Shown: one piece after another, positions 39,228-47,871 of the stretch
How positions within the stretch are numbered: the first letter of the stretch is position 1
Layout of the letters: each line of letters begins with the position of its first letter
Assembly (NCBI GenBank): GCA_017694875.1
Contig: JADIMG010000033.1
Span: forward strand, 1 to 64,000
From: Candidatus Gallipaludibacter merdavium
GTDB lineage: Bacteria > Bacteroidota > Bacteroidia > Bacteroidales > Paludibacteraceae
DNA length: 64,000 bases
Reading direction: 5' to 3'
Made by a program: the position numbers and the translations under genes
The notes under the pieces: model-generated
Databases searched by the model: none
What the model was told of the DNA's origin: nothing
Seen by the model: the letters and a program-made list of their open reading frames with translations, nothing else

Positions 39228-40007
39228 ATGTCTCAAAGCGTTCACGACCAACTCAAGTCTGTCGCACTTTTCCTTTCGGAATATGCAACTACATTGCTGG
39301 CATCTGGCGTACACACTTCACGCATTGTTCGCAATTCAAGCAGAATTGCAGCGTCTTTTGGATTTCAGATGTTCATAACAATGTTCCAACGTACCATAAT
39401 CTTGACTATCCGTACCGAAGATGGTAATCATTCCTATAGTATGGTTGCTGCAGTCAAGCATTTACCGATTAGTTTTGAGGTCAATTCCGATTTGAGTGCC
39501 TTAAGCTGGGAAGCCTATGACAATCACTTGACTTTACCCGAGCTGTGGGAAAAATTCCATCGTTTAATGGCGAAGCCACATATGAATCCGTGGCTGTTGC
39601 TCATACTGGTCAGTATAGGTAATGCTGCCTTTTGTAGGTTGTTTGGCGGTGATTTATTGGCTTGTTTGGGAGTTTGCTGTGCCACTGCAATTGGATTTCA
39701 TATACGGCAGTTATTGTTAAAACTGCATCTCAATCACTATTTCGTGTGGTTTTTATCCGCATTGACAGCAGCGCTTGTGGTAACTCCAATGGTTTTGCTT
39801 GATTGGGGTACAACACCTGAGATTGCAATGGCTACCAGTGTGTTGTATTTGGTGCCAGGAGTTCCCTTGATTAATGGTATAATTGATATTATAGAAGGAC
39901 ATGTTTTGGCGGGAGTGTCTCGGCTCATCAATGCATTGCTGCTTATCGTGTGTTTGTCATTAGGGCTTTTATGTGCCATGCTTTTAATAGGAGGAGATGT
40001 ATTATGA
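39228..40007 (+). CDS. yjjP: ThrE/YjjP-type exporter, large subunit
   Basis: The 259-residue protein has a soluble N-terminal part (about 1-115, starting with YATTLLASGVHTSRIVRNSSRIA) and then about five membrane segments, as in the N-terminal half of threonine exporter ThrE and in YjjP. YjjP with YjjB exports succinate in E. coli; ThrE exports threonine. Which substrate applies here cannot be told. Its stop overlaps the ATG of the next gene. Confidence 0.85.
   Translation: MSQSVHDQLKSVALFLSEYATTLLASGVHTSRIVRNSSRIAASFGFQMFITMFQRTIILTIRTEDGNHSYSMVAAVKHLPISFEVNSDLSALSWEAYDNHLTLPELWEKFHRLMAKPHMNPWLLLILVSIGNAAFCRLFGGDLLACLGVCCATAIGFHIRQLLLKLHLNHYFVWFLSALTAALVVTPMVLLDWGTTPEIAMATSVLYLVPGVPLINGIIDIIEGHVLAGVSRLINALLLIVCLSLGLLCAMLLIGGDVL
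39989..39994 (+). promoter_or_regulatory. Shine-Dalgarno sequence AGGAGG before yjjB
   Basis: AGGAGG lies nine bases before the yjjB ATG, inside the end of yjjP. Such sequences are uncommon in this phylum; the only other clear one I found in the window is before rplF. Confidence 0.5.
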
Positions 40008-40504
40008 CGCTTGAATTTATAAAAGAACTGTTGGCTGATGGATTTTTTGCTGCCATAGCCGCAATTGGTTTTGCTGTCATATCCAATCCTCCTCGGCGTA
40101 GCATTATATTTTGCGCTTTATTGGCGGCTGTTGGTCATGCTACACGTTTTTTACTGATAAATTCCCTTCATGTTGATATTGCGTCTGCCTCTTTTTTGGC
40201 AGCAATGCTGATAGGGTGGCTTAGTCTGCCTTTTGCATATAAAGTACATTGCCCTACAACAACGTTGTATATACCCGCTCTATTGCCAATGGTTCCGGGT
40301 ATGTTTGCCTATAAGACCATATTTGCAATGATGAAATTCATGCAACATATCAATGAAGATGAAATAGCGTCATTATATATGATTGATTTCTTCCGTAATG
40401 GAATGACGGCATTCACTATATTGTTCAGTTTGGGGGTTGGTGCTGCTTTGCCAACTCTTATCATGCGTCGTTGGGCATTTACTATGACTAGAAAGAAGGT
40501 CTGA
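40004..40504 (+). CDS. yjjB: ThrE/YjjB-type exporter, small subunit
   Basis: The 166-residue membrane protein has about four helices and PALLPMVPGMFAYKTIF, typical of the C-terminal half of ThrE (YjjB-like). I start it at the ATG at 40004, which overlaps the yjjP stop as ATGA. Together the two proteins reconstitute a split ThrE-type exporter. A terminator follows at 40545-40593. Confidence 0.85.
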   Translation: MTLEFIKELLADGFFAAIAAIGFAVISNPPRRSIIFCALLAAVGHATRFLLINSLHVDIASASFLAAMLIGWLSLPFAYKVHCPTTTLYIPALLPMVPGMFAYKTIFAMMKFMQHINEDEIASLYMIDFFRNGMTAFTILFSLGVGAALPTLIMRRWAFTMTRKKV

Positions 40505-40544
40505 CGATACGTCAATAACTCACTTTGGCTTTAGCGTGATTTCT

Positions 40545-40593
40545 ACATTGCATGCATTTGGAGTATAATTTCATTGTGTGCAATGTTTTTTTT
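40545..40593 (+). terminator. Terminator after yjjPB
   Basis: ACATTGCA (40545-40552) pairs with TGCAATGT (40579-40586), extended by wobble pairs and followed by eight T's. Confidence 0.75.
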
Positions 40594-40737
40594 TGTTCTT
40601 TCAAAAATTGTTTTCCTTTCTATTTTGTGTAAAAAGTGAATATTCATATTATTGTAAACTAGTATTTTATCTGTTATTTGACGTAGTGGATAAAATGTTA
40701 AAACATAAATGTGCGTATTTTTGTGTAGGTCAAAAAA

Positions 40738-40768
40738 TTGTCCTTTTATTTCTACTTTTCCATCTTTG
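40738..40768 (+). promoter_or_regulatory. Promoter of the beta-1,3-glucan locus
   Basis: TTG at 40738-40740, a 20-base spacer and CATCTTTG at 40761-40768 resemble the consensus with one change in the -7 box, as often seen at regulated promoters. The leader to susC would be about 67 bases. The remainder of 40594-40841 shows AT-rich DNA without other recognisable sites. Confidence 0.5.
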
Positions 40769-40841
40769 CACCATCTTTTTGCCATGCAGGCAAATTGGAC
40801 AAGAAACAATATTGTTAAATCTAAAACCAAAAAACGCGAAT

Positions 40842-43800
40842 ATGCAGAAAAAATGCTTTTCTTTGTTTATGGTGCGGCAAGCGGTAAAAATATTCATGCT
40901 TGCTATGCTAATTATCCCTCAGAGCCTATGGGCCCAAAATCTTACAATTACAGGTGTTGTCTATGACGATACAAATCTATCAGTTCCTGGTGCTAATATT
41001 ACGGTAAAAGGCACTACTCATGGTACCATTACTGATTTTGACGGCAATTTTTCCATTGAAGCAAATAAAGGAGATGTATTGGTTATCTCTTTTATTGGTT
41101 ATGCAACGCAGGAAATTACCGTGAATTCTGATGCGCCACTGAAAGTGGTTTTGAAATCCGACGCGCAAATGTTGGATGAAGTGGTTGCAATAGGTTATGG
41201 TACAATGAAAAAAAGTGATTTAACTGGTGCTGTTACTTCCGTCAAAGCCGATCAGTTACAACGTACCCCTGCAGCCAGTTTGGATCAAGCTCTACAAGGT
41301 CGTGCTGCTGGTGTAACAGTGAATGCTAATAGTGGTCAACCAGGTGAGGCGGCGACAATCCGAATTCGTGGTATCGGTTCTGCTATGGGTGGCAATGACC
41401 CATTATATGTTGTGGATGGAGTTATTACGAGCGATATTTCCTTCTTAAGTCCAAATGATATTCAAACGACTGAAATTCTGAAAGATGCTTCTGCCACAGC
41501 TATTTATGGATCTCGTGGCGCGAACGGTGTAATTATAATAACAACCAAGTCAGGTAAAGCTGGAAAAACCAATATTACGTTTGATGCCTATTGGGGTATA
41601 CAAAATCGGTGGAAGAAACTTGACCTGATGGGAAGTGAAGAAATGGTTGATACCAAGTTGCGTATTGATGCCATGAAGAATGGTGCAGAGCAACTTGCAT
41701 ATTATAAGAAAAATGGTTTTAACGAATGGATGTCGTTGTATAATACCGGTAAATCGGAATATTATCCAACTGTTATGACGGAAAAATATCCTGATGGCTT
41801 GGATTATTCTTCCATTAATACGGATTGGCAGGATGAAGTGTTCAATCCAAATGCATTTATGCAAAGTTATAACCTTGCTTTTGACGGGGGAAACGATAAG
41901 GGACATTATGCTTTTAGTTCAAGTTACTTCTCTCAGGATGGTACAATTATCGGTTCTGATTATGAACGTCTTACATTGCGTCTCAATAGCGATTATAAAA
42001 TACGTGAATGGCTGAAGTTCGGTGAACATCTCTCTGTTGTTTCTTCACGTGGGCGTAATGCGATGAATAATAGCAGTAGTCCTGGTGCATCTGTTATTTC
42101 TGCCGCTTTGGCAATGGCTCCGTGGGATCCAACACATTATCCGGAAGGGTCAGTTACCCAGTCAGGAAAGGATTTGAGTGGACAGATAGCAGCTTCTTCC
42201 AACTTCAAGAATGTAACCAATCCATTCTCTATGGTAGAGCATAGTCATCCACAAAACAACACGGAACGACTGGTGGGTGATATTTTCTTGGAAATAAATC
42301 CGATTAAGGATCTTACTTTGCGTTCGTCATTGAGCATGGATTATTCGATTGTGCGGGACAGGACATTTAAAGATCAGTACGAATATTCAAGCTATGACAA
42401 ATCAGACAAAAACTTCCTTTCAAGTGCCATCACACGTTATTCGACCTTGTTGGAAGAAACTACCTTGACGTATGCAAAGGAAATAGGCAAACATAATTTC
42501 TCAATCATGGCTGGCCAAACCACAGAAGAATATAATTACTATGGAATTAGTGGTTCGGGTGCATCGATTTTGAATCCGGTTGAAACAAATTGGTATTTAA
42601 GTAACACAACAGAAGACAAAACCTATGCTTCTGATACGAAAGGACGTATCCGTCGGCTTTCTTTTTTAGGGCGTGCTTACTACTCCTACGCAAATCGTTA
42701 TATGATTACGGTCAATTTCCGTGCTGATGCCAGCAGCCGTTTCCCGGAAAATCCGTGGGGCTATTTCCCATCTACTGCATTGGCTTGGAGAATAAGCGAG
42801 GAGCCTTGGATGAAACAATTCAGTGATTTGGATATGTTGAAATTACGTTTAGGATGGGGACGTGTTGGTAATGATGGTGTTTCTGATGGCGCTTTTATCC
42901 TTCAAATGGGCAGTTCGGAGAATGTGTTCTATGGTTATCCTTTTGGTGTGGATCAGACACTTCAAACCGGTGCAACCGTTCTTACCTACGTCAATAAAAA
43001 TGGTAAATGGGAAACCAATGAACAGTGGAATGCTGGTGTTGATTTCGGCTTCTGGAGTGGGCGTTTGACAGGTAGTGTCGATTACTTCTTGCGTGATACC
43101 AAAGATGCTTTGCTTTATGTTAATGCTCCTGCTCATGCAGGCAATCGTTATCAGTTGGTAAAAAATGTCGGAGTTATCCGAAATGAAGGTGTGGAGGTTA
43201 CCCTTGACCATCAAAACAATATTGGTAAGTTCTACTACTCTGTTGGCGGTAACGTGTCGTTCATTAAAAATGAATTGTATAAGTTGAATGGTGGTTCTCC
43301 TCTATATGGTGACCGGACAATAACAACAGAAGGAATGCCATTGACTAGTTTTTATGGTTATGTGTATGAGGGTATTTATCAGAGTGATGAAGAGGCATTG
43401 GAACATCTTTGGGCTTATTCAGCTGATGAGATAGGTGTCCATGCCGGTGATGCACGCTATACTGACCAAAATGGTGATGGAAAGATTGATGATAATGATA
43501 AGGTTAATTTAGGTAGCCCATTCCCATGGTTGACGTATGGTATTAACCTTTCTGCGGAATATTACGGTTTTGATTTGCAAGTCTTCTTCCAGGGCGTATA
43601 TGGCAATAAGATTTACAACGCACTGAAATTGCGCACAGAAGGTGCCGGTGATGAATGTACACTGAGCACATCTATGAGAGATGTTTGGGTGGGTTATACA
43701 GATCTGGTTCGTCAATCAATGGAAAAACAAGGTCTTAATTGGATGGAATTGGAAAACAGACAGGGCACAATCCCAAATCCTGTAGGAGCACCGACCAATA

Positions 43801-44054
43801 CAGAAAACAGTTCACGTTTTGTAGAAGATGGTTCCTATTTCCGTTTGAAGAACATTCAATTGGGATATACCCTTCCAGCCGATGTTACTAAAAAGGCATA
43901 TATCAATAAATGCCGTCTCTATGTAAGTGCAAGCAATTTGTTTACGGTTACAAATTATTCCGGATATGATCCGGAATTGGGTACTGGTGGAGTAGATTAT
44001 GGTAACTATCCACAGAGCAGAACTTTCACTTTTGGACTTAGCTTGAATTTCTAA
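40842..44054 (+). CDS. SusC-like TonB-dependent oligosaccharide importer
   Basis: I start this gene at the ATG at 40842, directly before a signal peptide (KKCFSLFMVRQAVKIF and on to the cleavage after LWAQ); the longer frame upstream crosses the promoter. The 1070-residue protein has the carboxypeptidase-like domain (GVVYDDTNLSVPGANITVKG), the SusC plug region starting EVVAIGYGTMKKSDLTGAV with IRIRGIGSAMGGNDPLYVVDG, and a large barrel ending in an aromatic residue (SLNF). It forms the outer membrane transporter that closes with SusD to import glycan fragments. Given the enzymes downstream, beta-1,3-gluco-oligosaccharides are the likely cargo. Confidence 0.96.
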   Translation: MQKKCFSLFMVRQAVKIFMLAMLIIPQSLWAQNLTITGVVYDDTNLSVPGANITVKGTTHGTITDFDGNFSIEANKGDVLVISFIGYATQEITVNSDAPLKVVLKSDAQMLDEVVAIGYGTMKKSDLTGAVTSVKADQLQRTPAASLDQALQGRAAGVTVNANSGQPGEAATIRIRGIGSAMGGNDPLYVVDGVITSDISFLSPNDIQTTEILKDASATAIYGSRGANGVIIITTKSGKAGKTNITFDAYWGIQNRWKKLDLMGSEEMVDTKLRIDAMKNGAEQLAYYKKNGFNEWMSLYNTGKSEYYPTVMTEKYPDGLDYSSINTDWQDEVFNPNAFMQSYNLAFDGGNDKGHYAFSSSYFSQDGTIIGSDYERLTLRLNSDYKIREWLKFGEHLSVVSSRGRNAMNNSSSPGASVISAALAMAPWDPTHYPEGSVTQSGKDLSGQIAASSNFKNVTNPFSMVEHSHPQNNTERLVGDIFLEINPIKDLTLRSSLSMDYSIVRDRTFKDQYEYSSYDKSDKNFLSSAITRYSTLLEETTLTYAKEIGKHNFSIMAGQTTEEYNYYGISGSGASILNPVETNWYLSNTTEDKTYASDTKGRIRRLSFLGRAYYSYANRYMITVNFRADASSRFPENPWGYFPSTALAWRISEEPWMKQFSDLDMLKLRLGWGRVGNDGVSDGAFILQMGSSENVFYGYPFGVDQTLQTGATVLTYVNKNGKWETNEQWNAGVDFGFWSGRLTGSVDYFLRDTKDALLYVNAPAHAGNRYQLVKNVGVIRNEGVEVTLDHQNNIGKFYYSVGGNVSFIKNELYKLNGGSPLYGDRTITTEGMPLTSFYGYVYEGIYQSDEEALEHLWAYSADEIGVHAGDARYTDQNGDGKIDDNDKVNLGSPFPWLTYGINLSAEYYGFDLQVFFQGVYGNKIYNALKLRTEGAGDECTLSTSMRDVWVGYTDLVRQSMEKQGLNWMELENRQGTIPNPVGAPTNTENSSRFVEDGSYFRLKNIQLGYTLPADVTKKAYINKCRLYVSASNLFTVTNYSGYDPELGTGGVDYGNYPQSRTFTFGLSLNF

Positions 44055-44073
44055 TTGAAAAAACATTATTACG

Positions 44074-45678
44074 ATGAAAAATAATATTAAATATCTTTTC
44101 TTGTTTCCGGCATTAGCACTCACGGCTTGTAGTGATTGGTTAAATGCTCCTCAGCCGGGTGTAACACAGTTAGAGGATTATTATACAAGTGGGCAAGCTG
44201 CCATTCAAAATGTTAACGCCTGCTATGTACCACTTCAATGGGAATACAATACGACATATTGTCCGGAATGGTTTATTGGTGATGTTGTGAGCGATGATGC
44301 CCTGAAAGGCGGACAAAGTACCAATGATATGGCCGATGTCTATGATATGGAAAACTGGAAAACCATAGCCAACAATGGCTTGCTGTTGGACTTTTACCGT
44401 ATGCAATATCAAGGTGTTGCACGTTGTAATCTGGCCTTGGAGTATATTCCCGATATGGAACTGGATTCAACGTTGACACAGAGCTTGAAAGATCGCTTGA
44501 TAGGTGAGGTCAAATTCTTGCGGGCTTATTATTATTTCCGATTGGTACGTGTTTTCGGGGGTGTTCCTAAAATTGATTTTGTAATCGATTCGGATGCCGA
44601 ATGGCAACAACCGAGAGCCTCAGTAAAGGATTTGTATCAATTCATGCTTACCGATTTGGAAGAGGCTCAGAGCGGCTTATGGAAGAAAAGTGAATATCCA
44701 GATACAGAGCTGGGTCGTGTTACAAAAGGTGCTGCGCAGGCAATGTTGATGAAACTTAACCTCTATTTGGCGAGTGACGGCAATTCCAATAATCGCGAAA
44801 AATCTGCAGAAGATTATTATAGGGCTGCAATAGTATGGGGCGATTCTATTATAGCATCTGGAGAATATTCTCTTTGTCCGGATTATGCCGATAACTTTAC
44901 TTTAGCAGGTGAAAATGGACAAGAGTCTGTTTTTGAAATCCAGTACACGGAAGATCCTACATCGGATTATGGTGAAGGTGCAGGATTTACAAGAGGTACG
45001 TTTACGGTTATTCTTACACGTTCACGCTCTTCTCAACTCGGAGGTGGTTGGGGATTCAACCATCCTACACAAAACCTGTATGATGAATATGAAGAAGGAG
45101 ATAGTCGTCGGGATGTAACCATTCTTGATCCAACAGGTTATATGGAAAATGAATCGCAGGAGATTTATTTGGGAAGCCGTTATCTGAATCGTAAATATGC
45201 CCTTATCAACGGAGATGATCCTACAGATTATTATGAATTGACACATGCTACGCGCGGACCAATCAATAATAAGCAAATACGTTATGCCGACGTGTTGCTG
45301 ATGTATGCAGAAGCTGCTGAAGCATTGGGAGATGAAGGTAATGCTGTTGCCAAGCTGAATGAGGTACGTCAACGTCAAAGTGTGAATTTGCCAGCATATC
45401 CTGGATATACGATCAAAATTAATGGCGTGGAAATAACTCCAGACTTGCGTCAGGCCATCCGCCATGAGCGTCGTATGGAATTGGCCATGGAAGGACATCG
45501 CTGGTTTGACCTTTGCCGTTGGGGTATAGCAAAAGAAACAATGGATGCATATAAAGAAACTGAATCAAAAGAAGCACAGGATCAGATGGCGGCATTCATT
45601 GAAGGGAAACATGAGCTTTTCCCGATTCCTATGGAGGAAATCGAACTGAATCCGATGGAACAAAATCCTGGATATTAA
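44074..45678 (+). CDS. SusD-like glycan-binding lipoprotein
   Basis: The 534-residue protein starts with a lipoprotein signal (lipobox LTAC, Cys19) and SDWLNAPQPG, the usual SusD N-terminus. The central RLIGEVKFLRAYYYFRLVRVFGGVP and the C-terminal IRHERRMELAMEGHRWFDLCRWG are SusD family signatures. It acts as the lid over SusC, delivering oligosaccharides at the cell surface. It follows susC by 19 bases, as in every Sus-like locus. Confidence 0.96.
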   Translation: MKNNIKYLFLFPALALTACSDWLNAPQPGVTQLEDYYTSGQAAIQNVNACYVPLQWEYNTTYCPEWFIGDVVSDDALKGGQSTNDMADVYDMENWKTIANNGLLLDFYRMQYQGVARCNLALEYIPDMELDSTLTQSLKDRLIGEVKFLRAYYYFRLVRVFGGVPKIDFVIDSDAEWQQPRASVKDLYQFMLTDLEEAQSGLWKKSEYPDTELGRVTKGAAQAMLMKLNLYLASDGNSNNREKSAEDYYRAAIVWGDSIIASGEYSLCPDYADNFTLAGENGQESVFEIQYTEDPTSDYGEGAGFTRGTFTVILTRSRSSQLGGGWGFNHPTQNLYDEYEEGDSRRDVTILDPTGYMENESQEIYLGSRYLNRKYALINGDDPTDYYELTHATRGPINNKQIRYADVLLMYAEAAEALGDEGNAVAKLNEVRQRQSVNLPAYPGYTIKINGVEITPDLRQAIRHERRMELAMEGHRWFDLCRWGIAKETMDAYKETESKEAQDQMAAFIEGKHELFPIPMEEIELNPMEQNPGY

Positions 45679-45741
45679 TCACGAGAGACAATAATTAACG
45701 GTTAACTAACCAATTTATAAACAACAAAAAACACAGAATTT

Positions 45742-46743
45742 ATGAAAACAGTAAAATGGTTTGCATTGGCAACAGCTGCATTTATGTTTGCTGCTTGCGA
45801 GAAGACCCCCGAAGAGGGTGTTACATCAATTAGTCTTGACCAGTCAACGGCTACTGTTGAGGTTGGAAAAACAATCACTTTGAACGCTACAGTTGAACCG
45901 GAAGGAACAGAAGTAACATGGGCTTCTTCCAATACGGCTGCTGCAACAGTAAATGGTGGTGTTGTTACGGGTGTAGCTGAAGGTACAGCTATTATTGTGG
46001 CTTCTGCTGGTACTAAAACTGCTTCTTGCCTTGTTACCGTCGTTGCCGAAAGTGAAGGTGAAGGCGAAGGTGAAGGTGAAGGAAATACGGATGTTAATCC
46101 AGGCGATTTACATGCTTCGTTGCAAGGTTCAGAGTATATGGTATTCCAATTGGGGGAGGTTGCATCAGAAAAGATTTCATCTAAAATTGTAGCTGATTTT
46201 AGAGTTAATGAACAAGATTGTTTTCTAGATATTTGGAATAGTGGAGAAACATATACAGCAGGCACGACTTCTGGTTTGAACTTTTATGGTGATCCTGATG
46301 GCTGGGTTAGTTTGACTGTTGTTGCTCCAGCCGGATGGTCTGGTGGAGGTTATCGTTGCACTTCTGCAGAGAAAATTAGTGCTTTAGCAAAGATTATGGA
46401 AAATCCAGAGGACTATTATTTCCATATAGCAATGAAATCGGTAGACAATGCATCACATCTGTTACAAATAAATGGAACTGTTGGTTCTGCAAAGTTCTGT
46501 GTAGGATCTATAGCATTTGTTGATAATGGCACTGCTTATCAACCTAAAGCAGATTTTACGCGTGATGGAAGTTGGGGTGAAATAGAGATTTGCATGAAGG
46601 ATTTAGTGGACTTGGGTTATGCAACAAGTGCAGTGACTGTTGCTCCAGAAGGATTCTACCCTTTCTCTTTCTTAAGTGGTGCTACTCCTAGTACAATGCT
46701 TCAATTTGATGCCGCATTTATATATAAAAAGGCTCAAGAATAA
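45742..46743 (+). CDS. Surface glycan-binding lipoprotein with BIG_2 domain
   Basis: This 333-residue lipoprotein (lipobox FAAC, Cys19) occupies the SusE/SGBP position after susD. It has a BIG_2 Ig-like domain (about 26-103, ISLDQSTATVEVGKTITLNA), a linker of alternating Glu and Gly (about 104-113, coded near 46053-46083), and an unassigned 215-residue C-terminal beta domain that probably binds the glycan. No catalytic motif is seen. The Ig-like domain is related to those at the start of the next two lipoproteins. It likely captures beta-1,3-glucan on the surface and hands it to the enzymes or SusD. Confidence 0.78.
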   Translation: MKTVKWFALATAAFMFAACEKTPEEGVTSISLDQSTATVEVGKTITLNATVEPEGTEVTWASSNTAAATVNGGVVTGVAEGTAIIVASAGTKTASCLVTVVAESEGEGEGEGEGNTDVNPGDLHASLQGSEYMVFQLGEVASEKISSKIVADFRVNEQDCFLDIWNSGETYTAGTTSGLNFYGDPDGWVSLTVVAPAGWSGGGYRCTSAEKISALAKIMENPEDYYFHIAMKSVDNASHLLQINGTVGSAKFCVGSIAFVDNGTAYQPKADFTRDGSWGEIEICMKDLVDLGYATSAVTVAPEGFYPFSFLSGATPSTMLQFDAAFIYKKAQE

Positions 46744-46751
46744 AAAATATA

Positions 46752-46781
46752 GCCTGTTGGTGCTTGGTTGTGCCAGCAGGC
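46752..46781 (+). other. Hairpin between binding protein and first enzyme
   Basis: GCCTG-TTGG pairs with CCAG-CAGGC around a 12-base loop, without a T tract. It lies between the binding-protein stop and the GH16 start and may protect the susCD transcript end or dampen expression of the downstream enzymes. Confidence 0.4.
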
Positions 46782-46815
46782 ACTAATTAACAATGGACAA
46801 ATGAGTCGCAGTATT

Positions 46816-47871
46816 ATGAAAGCAAAATTCTTATACATTATTTTTTCTCTCTTTTTATTGGCTTCATGTACGGAAAGCATTGAAGTAGTGTTGGATCGTA
46901 CCGTAGCACAGATGGTGGTTGGGGATATGATTACTTTGCAGGCGCAGACCAATCCACATACAGACGAAGAAGTGGAATGGATATCTACAAATCCTGAAGT
47001 TGCAACTGTATTTAAAGGTGTGGTTACAGCTGTGGCTGATGGGAAGACGGAAATTATGGCAAAGATTGGCGGAAGTAGTGCTGTTTGTGTTGTATATGTT
47101 ACGCAAGAGGGGGGAACCTATTGGGGCGAATATCAGCTTGTATGGGAAGAAAATTTTGATGGAAATGCTTTGGATACATCTGTTTGGAATATAGAACAAG
47201 GTGGAGGCGGTTGGGGTAATAACGAAAAACAATATTATACCGATCGTTCAGATAACCTGCGTGTGGAAGATGGCTGTTTGATTATTGAAGCCAAAAAGGA
47301 ACAATATGAGAATCGAAGTTACACATCGGCACGCATTACCACAGAAAACAAGAAAGATTTTGTTTATGGTAAAATAGAGGCGCGAATCTCTTTACCGACC
47401 GGTAGGGGTACTTGGCCTGCTTTCTGGATGCTGGGTTATGGTAGTTGGCCTACTTGCGGAGAGATAGATATAATGGAACATGTGGGGTCTAATCCGACTA
47501 TGATTTCACACGCTTTACATACGCGTAAAAAGAATGGTTCAAATGGGCAGAACTGGTCTTTACGGGTGACCAAAGAAAATGTAGAAGGGGAATTTCATGT
47601 ATATGGTATTGAATGGCTGAAAGACTACCAGTTTGGGCGTGATGCTATCCGTTTCTATATTGACGATGAAGTTTCTACCATACAATATGAACCAACGGCA
47701 GAACCTGATTTTGAACAATGGCCTTTCAATGATGAATTTTTTGTGATACTTAATTTGGCTTTGGGGGGTAATATGGGAGGCAGTATTGATGATAATATTT
47801 TTGCAGATCCTATCAATAATCCCATTTTGATGAAAGTTGATTGGGTGCGCGTTTATCAAAAACAATTGTAA
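46816..47871 (+). CDS. GH16 endo-beta-1,3-glucanase lipoprotein
   Basis: Start chosen at ATG 46816 (KAKFLYIIFSLFLLASC, lipobox LASC); ATG 46801 is an alternative. The 351-residue protein has a BIG_2-type Ig domain (about 20-95) followed by a GH16 domain (about 103-351). The catalytic motif GEIDIMEHVG is complete: Glu216 as nucleophile, Asp218, and Glu221 as acid/base. WPAFWMLG just before it and the C-terminal MKVDWVRVYQ are typical of laminarinases. It probably cuts internal beta-1,3 or mixed-linkage bonds at the cell surface. Its stop overlaps the next start by one base. Confidence 0.93.
   Translation: MKAKFLYIIFSLFLLASCTESIEVVLDRTVAQMVVGDMITLQAQTNPHTDEEVEWISTNPEVATVFKGVVTAVADGKTEIMAKIGGSSAVCVVYVTQEGGTYWGEYQLVWEENFDGNALDTSVWNIEQGGGGWGNNEKQYYTDRSDNLRVEDGCLIIEAKKEQYENRSYTSARITTENKKDFVYGKIEARISLPTGRGTWPAFWMLGYGSWPTCGEIDIMEHVGSNPTMISHALHTRKKNGSNGQNWSLRVTKENVEGEFHVYGIEWLKDYQFGRDAIRFYIDDEVSTIQYEPTAEPDFEQWPFNDEFFVILNLALGGNMGGSIDDNIFADPINNPILMKVDWVRVYQKQL

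Noticed and set aside
40578..40841. 88-codon N-terminal extension of susC
   Set aside because: It crosses the promoter and puts non-signal hydrophobic residues before a good signal peptide; the ATG at 40842 is preferred.
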